Shown here one piece after another: positions 56,003 through 64,000 of a stretch of DNA of 64,000 nucleotides. The stretch comes from Corinectria fuckeliana (taxonomy: Eukaryota; Ascomycota; Sordariomycetes; Hypocreales; Nectriaceae). The translations under genes and the position numbers were made by a program. Each line of letters starts with the position of its first letter. Positions within the stretch are counted from its first letter, which is position 1. The stretch lies in assembly GCA_019137255.1 (NCBI GenBank), contig WPDH01000160.1, forward strand, positions 124,001-188,000, given 5' to 3'. The notes beneath the pieces were generated by a model. That model was not told the origin of the DNA, ran no database searches, and saw only the letters and a program-made list of their open reading frames with translations.

Positions 56003-57254
56003 GAAGAAGACTATCGCGGTTGGAGATAGACGTAGGACTCGAGCAAGGGCAATCTTAGGTAGCCAGCTACCATCATGCCGCAATAGGACGAATGTATAGC
56101 GGAAAGGGAAGACGTGAATTCAGGTTCGGCTTAGAACTGCTCGCACAGTTGAGAGAGTCGGCAAGTTATTGAACTTGGTCGCTCATACTCAGCCTCGGTC
56201 CCGTCGTGCAGCAATAAAACCATAGATAGAAACTGCCAATGCCGTGGCTTGGCCGCAACGCTCTAATAAAATAAAGAACAATTACTATGCTTATGTCCCA
56301 CGCATGGTAGCTCCATCAAATCCCCGGGCGCTACGTGATGCGCTCAATCATCCAACAGGGTAGCCTACATCTAGCTCATTCTGCTCCAGCGGTTTGTCGC
56401 ACTGATCAGATGGCATTAGGAACAGTTGCCAACTTGCGCAAAGACTAGACAATAGAAGAATCATTAATCTTCGTTCCCACAAGGAAGCAGAAATCAGTGT
56501 TCGTCTTCCGTAATTCTACAAAGATTAGCGTTACTACTACGGATTTGCTTCGGCATAAAAGCGCACAATGTTTTTGTTATTAAATTTTCATTTTGACCAA
56601 TAGAAGACCATAACGATTGCCAGAATTAACGTACGTCTGAATTTCTAGCTTCAGGCTATCAAGCCCATACTGAATTACCCGTCACCTTCGCGAACACACC
56701 AAAGGCGAGCAAAACAATGTCCAACAAGAAAATAGAGCTAACATGCGTTGATCTCAATCTCAGGAAAGAACAGCTGAACGCCCAAACTTGATCTACCGTG
56801 TCTGCCGAAAAGATCACCCGAATATGAACTTAGTCAAACGGAAATACGTTGGTGTTCTATCTTACTTCGAATACTAGGTGAGTACAATGTACTATAATAG
56901 TGGTTCATTACCTTCTACAGAACAAAGGCTACATTGCACAGAACACCTACAGCCTAATAGAGAGCACTCGTGTCAAGGTACAGCAATCCACTGGACATAG
57001 CACACCCACTAAAACACCGAACCATACGAGCAACGAACAATATCGAAACATAGAGCAGACGAAACTGATGAATTTGAACAACCCAATCCAATTTTCCGTA
57101 ATTACGGTTCCATTCCATCCTTCCCTCCGTCCAGCCTCGACGCAACGCAACTCGCATCGCAACTTGCATCGCAACTCTCACCCACCAGTAACCGAAAACT
57201 CTCACAAATACACCCATTCATATCACAAACCATCACAGCAAATCCAGAGTCAAA
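56003..57254. other. Intergenic, no gene seen
   Basis: 1.25 kb of moderately AT-rich DNA. The frame at 56900-57319 overlaps the 5' leader of the next gene in another register and has no domain. Confidence 0.45.
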
Positions 57255-57539
57255 ATGGTCCAAATCTATGGTGCAAAGTGTCTTTGTCTCGACCCAGAGC
57301 ATTTCCCCAACCTCACTGAGGCAGCCTGTTACTGTTTGGACCAAGGCGATTGGATCCGTCTTGCAGCAGTCGTGCTAGCTGCCTTCGTCGTTTTCGTCTT
57401 GTTCGTGATGATGATAATATGGTTCCTGCTCACCGGCCTTGGAAAAGCCCTCTCTGGCCTAGGAGACCTTATTGACTCGGTCGCTCCTAATTCACCAAAG
57501 AAGCAAGAACAAGCCTCATCCACTTCGAAAGCTTCCTAG
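57255..57539 (+). CDS. Small single-pass membrane protein, 94 aa
   Basis: Single exon from ATG 57255 to TAG 57539. The N-terminal 33 residues hold four cysteines in two CxC pairs (C9/C11 and C25/C27). One strong hydrophobic helix covers about residues 34-61, followed by a short Gly/Leu segment and a Lys/Ser/Gln-rich tail. No cleavable signal peptide is evident, so a type III or tail-anchored-like orientation is possible. It sits alone between gene-poor stretches. No family recognised; the clean composition makes it more likely real than most short frames here. Confidence 0.5.
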   Translation: MVQIYGAKCLCLDPEHFPNLTEAACYCLDQGDWIRLAAVVLAAFVVFVLFVMMIIWFLLTGLGKALSGLGDLIDSVAPNSPKKQEQASSTSKAS

Positions 57540-58142
57540 GCCCATTGGTCTTCCAAGAACTATTCTCTCTGATCTATCTTCCCGAACCTTAATGCAACCT
57601 AGTCATCCTAGATGACACCTTTTATTCCTTTCCAATCATCCTACATGAGACCTTTCCTTTCCTTTGTAGTTATTTAAGATAATACCTTTCATTCCTTTCT
57701 ACCACACCTTTACTTTGTATTTATCCTACATAACATCTTTTCTACCCCTTCCTAGAGAGCTAATTATGTATTTAAAACTCTTACTTTCCCTCTAGCACCT
57801 TTAATAACTTCTATAAGCTTAAAAGTAATATCTTAAGAAGGATTCTATATAACCTAAAGCTTATTAACTACTTCTATTAGATAACATTTACAGTATTTAA
57901 ATAACTTAGCTATAAATATATATTATATATATCTAATATGCTTGTTATTAATTTCTAACCTACTCTCGACTCTTCAATGTGACATAACAATAATTAAGTG
58001 AACTTATTCTTATTAGTCAGAACATCTAAGAAAGCCTCATCCTTTTACTTAAAGCTATCCCTCTTATCTATCATCTAAACAGGAATTCCATTCCACGTCG
58101 AGAACGAGAAATTTTACAGCCGTCATCTTCGGATATAAACTC
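57540..58142. other. AT-rich intergenic block
   Basis: Repeated CCTTT/CATCCTA-type words at 57550-57760, then very AT-rich and stop-dense to about 57960. It marks the right edge of the accessory-looking region. Confidence 0.5.
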
Positions 58143-59603
58143 TTAGCTAGACTCGGCCTTCTTTTCCTGAGCCTCGTCGTAAAAAGCATAATCGTTGTAA
58201 CCCTTCTCTGGGGGCGACGCTCCGTAAAAGGTCGACCGGTCATACTTGTTCAACGCCCAGCCGTTCTTGAGACGCTCCGCAAGATCCGGGTTGGAAATGA
58301 AGTTCCTGCCAAAGGCGATGAAGTCGGCCTCGTTGCTTTTCACCTTGGGCACCGCGTTGTCCCGGTTGAAGTTTCCACAGGCAAGGAACTGGATGCCGGC
58401 AGGCTTGAGGATGTCGCGGAAGAGTGTCAATGAGTTTTGCGCCTTTTGCGGCTTGCTGCTGTCCTTTGAAGTGCTCTCAAGCGATGCCATCTTCTGCGCC
58501 TCGTCCAGGACCTCGTCGAAGCGAGGTTCCACCCTGAGCACATGGGTTAGCAAAAGTTTTTGATCATTGTAGTAAGTGTTATAAGCGTTGGACCTACATG
58601 TGGACGTAAACTGGACGCTGCGATGCTGACAGGTTGGCAATGCGGCTGCAGAGATATGACCAGTGCGTGTTGGGGTCACTATCTCTGGTGTCCTGGAAGT
58701 AGTTGAATGGAGACAGACGAATGCCGACTTTCTCGGGGCCAATCGCGTCGGCAACGGCGGTCAGGACCTCGAGAACGAAGCGGCACCGGTTCTCGACGGT
58801 GCCGCCGTACTCGTCGGTGCGGTTGTTGACGTTGTCGTGGAGGAACTGCTCCAGGAGATATCCGTTTGCGCCTGGAAGCGAGTCAGATACATACAGCAGC
58901 ACACAATGCTAGTTGGGGTTGTCACTTACCATGGATCTCAACGCCATCAAAGCCAGCGTCGTCCACGGCCCTCTTAGCCGCAGCAGCCCACTCAGCCGTC
59001 AACTCGTGGATCTCATCCACGGTCATAGCCCTGGGCGGCTCATCCTTGCAGTCGGTGCCGTCCAGATACTTGCCGCTCATGGGCGTAGTGCCCGACGAAA
59101 GAGGCGCGTCGCCCCCGCGCAGTCCGGCGGAAGAAGCCCGGCCAGTGTGCCATAGCTGGACGAAGATGAAGCCGCCCTTGGCGTGCACCGCGTCAGTCAC
59201 CTTCCTCCAGCCCTGCAGCTGGGACTCGGTGAAGACGCCGGCGACGCCGGGGTACGCGCTGGCATTGAGGCAGATGTCGGTGGCCTCGGCGATCTGGAGG
59301 CCGCCGGAGCTGGCGCGGTCGCCGTAGTACTTGGCGACGCGCGGGCCGGGAACATGAACGCCGCGGGACTCAAAGTCACTGCGCATGCGAGTGTTGGGGG
59401 CCTAAAGAGGACGCGTTAGTCTATGGTTATCTGGGAGGGAAGTATACACAAAGAGTCTCGCCAAGCCTTGAGCTTCACGTATCTCCTGTCCGTACCTGAA
59501 CAATGCGGTGCTTGAGCGTGATCTTGCCCAGCTTCATGGGGATAAATAGAACGGTGTCCTTGAGCGTGGCAATCGCCGGCGGGGGTGTGGTGGCTGCAGG
59601 CAT
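58143..59603 (-). CDS. Old Yellow Enzyme (NADH:flavin oxidoreductase)
   Basis: Four exons, 59603-59496, 59401-58930, 58871-58598 and 58533-58143, join in frame to 414 residues, normal for the family. Motifs: KITLKHRIVQ-APNTRMRS at the first splice (FMN binding), QLWHTGRAS at 118-126, the catalytic H193-x2-N196-x-Y198 in EIHGANGYLLEQFL completed by the second splice, NNRTDEYGGTVENRCRF, and FIAFGRNFISNPDLAERL near the C-terminus. These are all key FMN- and substrate-binding residues of OYEs, which reduce activated C=C bonds with NAD(P)H. No signal peptide. It is on the same strand as the MFS transporter and FAD monooxygenase genes upstream, suggesting a shared pathway. Introns are 94, 58 and 64 nt. 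Confidence 0.92.
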
Positions 59604-60637
59604 AGTTGGTTCGGCGGAGTTACTGGGACTGCAATGGATGAGTTCTAGATAGTCCAAATGTCTGACCTCGGGAAAGACAATGAGGTTATGAAGGCTCAGC
59701 TTGAATCTCAAAACATAGATCCTGAATCGAGATTCCGGGGCCTCAACCCATTACTGGCTGTAGTCCAATGGCATGCGAGGGTTCAATCTCCAACTGTGGA
59801 CATTTCCCGATCCCCATTCTTGGAGTGGAAACTCGGAGTGGAAACCTGGAGTGGGAAGTGGATGAGGAGCCGGCGAGAGTGGGGGATGGGCGAACCTGAC
59901 CATCATCACGCCCCTGAAGCCCCACTCGCGATTAGGTATCATGCAAGGAAGAAATCCACCCTGTAGTGTCTCTTATCAGGGAGTGGAATCTCCCTAGAGA
60001 GCCAATCAGTGGGTCAGTTGACTCCAAGGCGATCGAACGTCTCTACCGAATATGGCCGTCGGAGAGATGGGCGAGGGGGTGTGTAGAATGGAGCCGCGAG
60101 CTCCAATGATGGTGTCAATGAAGAGAGGTAAGGTCTGGTGAGACTCCATTAAGAATTATGCCAGAAAATTCATTAATATGGGTGTTTCTACTTTACAGAC
60201 CTGGTAGAAAACACCAAGTTAGATTAAGCTACACAGCGAGTCCACACTGATTTGGTTAGCAACAGGCACTGGGAGTTGCATCACACGATCACTCAGGGCT
60301 GTCCTCTGCTCATGTTAGACTTGTAACTCCAACTAAGCATAAACAGAAATCGGGAATCTGATCCAGAGCTTGATGGTTATTTTCAGTCAGGTAAAGAAGA
60401 GTGTCGGTGACTGTACAGGCTGTGTAGTACTGCTTGTATGAATAATACCTTTCCCAACTCCCAACTCTCAACTATCACACCTCAATATTAACGTCAATAA
60501 TCAATCAGGCTCGATGTGCAAGTGCAACCGCTCTATTTGTTACCATGCACTTCGTGTAAGTACGTTCCTTCTAAGGGAAGCAAAAAGTCCTGTTCAAATC
60601 TACCAACACCCAACACTTCCTCACGGTGATGCTCCAC
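59604..60637. other. Intergenic, promoter side of the OYE gene
   Basis: No gene supported. 59817-59862 has short direct repeats of GGAGTGGAAAC. Several short frames without domains. Confidence 0.5.
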
Positions 60638-62480
60638 CTAGATGGAGGCATGGCCATGTGTCTCAAACGGCAGCCCAAAGCAGAAAATACCAGCCAGGAT
60701 CCACAACGCAGCACTGGCGTAGATTGGAACGACAGTGTAGCCCGCGTAGGTCGAGATCAACGATGCTGCCAGCCCTCCCATGCGAAGCAGCGTGGCGGCG
60801 ATGCCAGTTCCCGTACCGCGTACTGGTCCAGGGAAGGATTCCGGAGTAAATGCGTACATGACGGCGTACTCTGTGAACAGTTAGTCATTTGCAACCGCGG
60901 AGAATAGGGCGTGGTGCTGAGCGGACGTACCAAAGTTGCCCAGAATACCAGTCGCGCACTGGAATCCAATGTCGGCTGCCTCTGTAGCGGCAACTGTGTA
61001 GACAAACAGGAAGACTCCCGTCAAGACAGCCGAGATGGCCATCATCCACCTGCGCCCGAAGCGCGTCTCCACGCAGAATCCTGCCGCAACGGGTCCAAGA
61101 ACTCCGACAGCCGAGACAATGCAGTACACCATGTAAGAGTGGTCGAAGCCAGTGTTGGCCGAGTACGTCTTCTTGGTCTGCAGGTAGGACGTGATGAAGG
61201 CAAAGTAGAGAGGGTATGCAATGCCGATGGTGAGCCAGATCAGGAACGTAACCGACGTGTGCTGGGCCATCTTGCGGCCGGCAAACAGCTTCTTGTAGTT
61301 GCTGGCGTTGTAGTCCTTGAAGCTCTCCTTGAGGATTTGCATGTACGACATTCCCGCCTGGCCCTGGGCAACGGCATGGATTTCGGAGCCAGATTTCCCG
61401 GAAGATCCGTTTGCGGCGCTGCACCGTCGGTCGATAGCCTGGAGCATATCGAGGGTGAGAGTCTCTTCCTTGCCATTGTATCGGGCAATGTAGTTGACGG
61501 CTTCGACGGCCTCGGCGTCGCGGCCCTTGCAGATGAGGTAGCGAGGGGATTCGGGAATCTTGAACAGCAGAATGCGGCAGAGACCGAATGCGATGGCGAT
61601 GGCTCCGAGGGTGATCATAAGATAGCGCCTAGAGAGAGTAAGCCATTGGATCACGCCAATGCTAGAGGGGACTGGATAGTAGCTCACCAGCCCATGTTGT
61701 CGCTCCTGGGACAAGGAGCATCCTCCGCAGAACAGGCAAAGTTGGCGAGAAACACCCAAGACAAAAGGGCGACGATGACCTGTCCCAAGTTCCACCACGC
61801 CGAGAGACTGACAAGCAGCCATTGATGGCTCTGCGGCACAAACTCCAAGAAGACGATGCTGTCAACGGGCACGTTTCCGCCAGCAGCCGTGCCAATTACA
61901 GCCCAGATGGCGCAGAAAGCGATGAAGTTCTGAGTGCCGGCGACAGCGCACGCAAAGACTCCGCCGATGAGAATGGTGGCGTTGAAGGCGGGCTTGCGGC
62001 CGATGAGGTCGGCCGTGGTGCCCCAGAAGGTCGCGCCGATGATGAGGCCGACGTAGTATGACACGGAGCTGAAGCTGAGCCGGGAGATGTCGCTGAACTC
62101 GTTGGCGATGGCCGGCCGGCACGCGGTGATGCCCTGAGACCAGAAGTTGTCGACGATCCAGCCAAACCCGTTTACAACGAAGAGGATCCATTGGAATCTA
62201 GAACGGTGCTGTTAGTGCTCATCGCCTCGCCTCCAGCTCCCTCGTTCACCACGGATCAGCTTGGGAGAACTTACTTGCCCATGCCAATCTCCGTCAGGTG
62301 CTGGGCGACCAGCTCAGACTTCAGACGGTAGCTGTCTTCAACAGCGCTGCCGTAGAACTCTCTAACAGCCGCATCGTCAATGACATCGCTCTCGCCCGGC
62401 CGGATCGAGTTGGATCTCGTAAGCTGGGCCAAGTCTTGCGGCCCCTTGCCGGAGTTGCCCTTTTCACTGTCGCTAGACAT
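60638..62480 (-). CDS. MFS transporter, sugar-porter/SV2-like
   Basis: Four exons, 62480-62275, 62197-61688, 61628-60931 and 60870-60638, join in frame to 548 residues. After a hydrophilic N-terminus of about 65 residues there are twelve hydrophobic segments in two halves. Signatures are GTTADLIGRKPAF in the loop after helix 2, PESPRYL at the end of the first half and ETRFGRRW in the second half, as in the sugar-porter/SV2-like branch of the major facilitator superfamily. A large central loop (SAANGSSGKSGSE) separates the halves. The cargo is not readable; branch members carry carboxylates, phosphate esters or sugars. Introns are 77, 59 and 60 nt. The tail ends HGHASI. Confidence 0.88.
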
Positions 62481-63642
62481 GGCGGATATGACGATGAGAA
62501 ATTATGGAGTGTCTGGAGGGGTATGTGAGGAAGTGTCTGGTTCGTCGAGATCGTCTTGAGCCTGACTGGGGCAGTCCCATTGGCTTTATTCGAATCACGT
62601 CTTCTATCCCTGTCTAGCAGTCCGGGGAGGCGATGATTGCAACAGTATGTGACTGGGGTTTCTAGCTGGGCGCGATAGGTTGGATGCTGAGCGAGTCTAT
62701 CGCTTATCCATCATCTGGCCTGACAGACTCACCTTAACACGCGATGATGATTATCTATCCTGCAACTAAGGATGTCGTCCCCCTCCAGAATCGGTATCAG
62801 TATCAGTGCCAAGCGTAGCTATCTTCCCATCTGCTAGGATCCAGCCCAGGAGTCGATAGCTCCACCCCCACTCCCGAGGCGCTGTCCAATGAGCCCATCC
62901 ATATTTATGCCTGCTACCCGCAGACGAGTCATTCAATGGCGGGGGAGTATCACCACGTGGACTAAACGATTGCAGTTGTGGTTGGTGGTGTTATTTCGAG
63001 TTGCGGTGAAACCTGGGGGACCAGGTTGGAAGAGGCAAGGGTCGGGAGTCCGGGCGGAAAGCCGCAGTCTGGGGTGAGGCCAGGGTGTATCTACGAGACG
63101 TGCTGGAAGATGGCGATTACGGATGATTACAGAGTGGGCAGTAGACAAGAGCCCACTTTGCTTGTTGGAATGGGGGACGGTAGAGTTCTACTATCAGTGC
63201 TGCGGCCGTAGATAGAGTCCAGCTTGGAGAATCATGAGGCTGACTGAGCCAAAGGTAACAAAACACGTTGGAGGATATTGCGAGGGTGTTATCGTCGTCT
63301 TCTAGAACTTATCCGTATCAGCTTACCCGTGGCGATACAGGGCCATTGCATTAGCACACAAATATCTCCGGTGAAGGTGGCATCTAGTGCAGATCATTTA
63401 GCGGTTTATTGATGGAGCCAATAAGGAGGGTTGGAAAGTTGACGGTCTCGAGTTAGAGAGTACCCGGGCAGGCTTCAGCTGATTACCTGGCTACGAGAAT
63501 CTTGGTTCGAGGCGCTGCCAACATGTCACGTATCGACAGAGATGCAAAGCTGACTTGCAACTTGTACGTGAACTGCAGGCATTAACTCTTACGGAGCAGT
63601 ATTTCCCGAGACTGTCTCCCATGACCCATCCTAACCTGTAAA
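62481..63642. other. Intergenic, no gene seen
   Basis: Lies between two minus-strand genes and should contain the MFS promoter. No domain-bearing frames. Confidence 0.5.
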
Positions 63643-63988
63643 TCAGTTCTCGGGGGCCTTGAGGAATCCTCCAAAGTAACTGTCCAGCCACTTCGCCGCT
63701 GCCTCTCCGGCTCCAGACTGAGAGGTGCTCCATCGCTTCACCGCTCCAACATAGCCGTCTGGCCGGACAGTAACTATTGCCGCTTCATTCGGTGCAAGAG
63801 GCCCGAGCCACTTCTCTGTGCAGTGTCGACCCTGGGTATCTAGGTTGGGCACGTCGTCCAGATAGACAGTCCAACCGCTCTTGGAGAGAAACGGCGGCAG
63901 CGAGGCAATTTCGAACGCTTCCTTGTCGGCGGATGCTAGGTATAGTGTCAGTGTCGTGATGCTTGGGTCAGGGCGGTGCATATGCATA
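63643..63988 (-). CDS. FAD-dependent monooxygenase, phenol-hydroxylase-like (3' end only)
   Basis: Last exon of a gene cut by the window edge. The acceptor (ACTAATTAG on the minus strand) lies at about 63989-63997, so this exon encodes the final 114 or so residues. They match the thioredoxin-like C-terminal dimerisation domain of phenol 2-monooxygenase-type flavoproteins: SGWTVYLDDVPNLDTQG, then AIVTVRPDGYVGAVKRW near the end. The FAD-binding GxGxxG and GD motifs would lie outside the window. Such enzymes hydroxylate aromatic rings. It precedes the MFS and OYE genes on the same strand. Confidence 0.65.
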
Positions 63989-64000
63989 CTAATTAGTGAA

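Noticed and set aside
1..64000. CRISPR arrays, bacterial operons, prophage
   Set aside because: Introns, a eukaryotic tRNA intron and fungal families show nuclear fungal DNA; no regularly spaced identical repeats with unique spacers were seen.

Overview
The window is nuclear DNA of a filamentous ascomycete (Pezizomycotina, most likely Sordariomycetes and perhaps Hypocreales; this rests on gene content and intron style, not on a database match). Genes have short GT-AG introns of about 40-95 nt with CTAAC/CTGAC-like branch sites, GC-rich codon third positions, and fungus-specific families: Zn2Cys6 factor, HET domain, protoglobin, bifunctional Tps2-like protein and CYP450. Exon structures below were built by hand from splice signals and reading-frame continuity. 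Genes given as multi-exon are joined in frame from start to stop.

Layout. 1-4.2 kb: no convincing gene, several minisatellites. 4.2-8 kb: a cytochrome P450 convergent with a TPR protein. 8.4-10 kb: no gene seen. 10.3-15.9 kb: a four-helix membrane protein whose first intron holds a complete intron-bearing tRNA-Met(CAT), a Zn2Cys6 regulator resembling COL-26/BglR, a small hypothetical gene divergent from a protoglobin. 18.2-21.5 kb: trehalose-6-phosphate synthase/phosphatase. 23.3-29.4 kb: a homeodomain plus C2H2 regulator, a PLP-dependent ammonia-lyase-type enzyme and a secreted GH51 arabinofuranosidase.

From about 29.6 kb to 58 kb the character changes to an accessory, patchy region: AT-rich blocks, a HET-domain gene, an intact BTB/POZ gene and its dead paralogue, small low-complexity lineage-specific ORFs, and recognisable genes broken by in-frame TAG/TAA codons or frameshifts (mitochondrial carrier, methyltransferase, zinc-knuckle protein, NLR-type TPR fragments). 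Many of these stops sit where CAG or CAA would be expected, which is what repeat-induced point mutation (CpA to TpA) leaves behind. An intact four-exon nucleoside hydrolase survives inside this region.

57.3-64 kb: a small membrane protein, then three metabolic genes on the minus strand, an Old Yellow Enzyme, an MFS transporter and the 3' end of a phenol-hydroxylase-like FAD monooxygenase cut by the window edge. Their shared orientation and types suggest a small oxidative or catabolic cluster that continues beyond the window.
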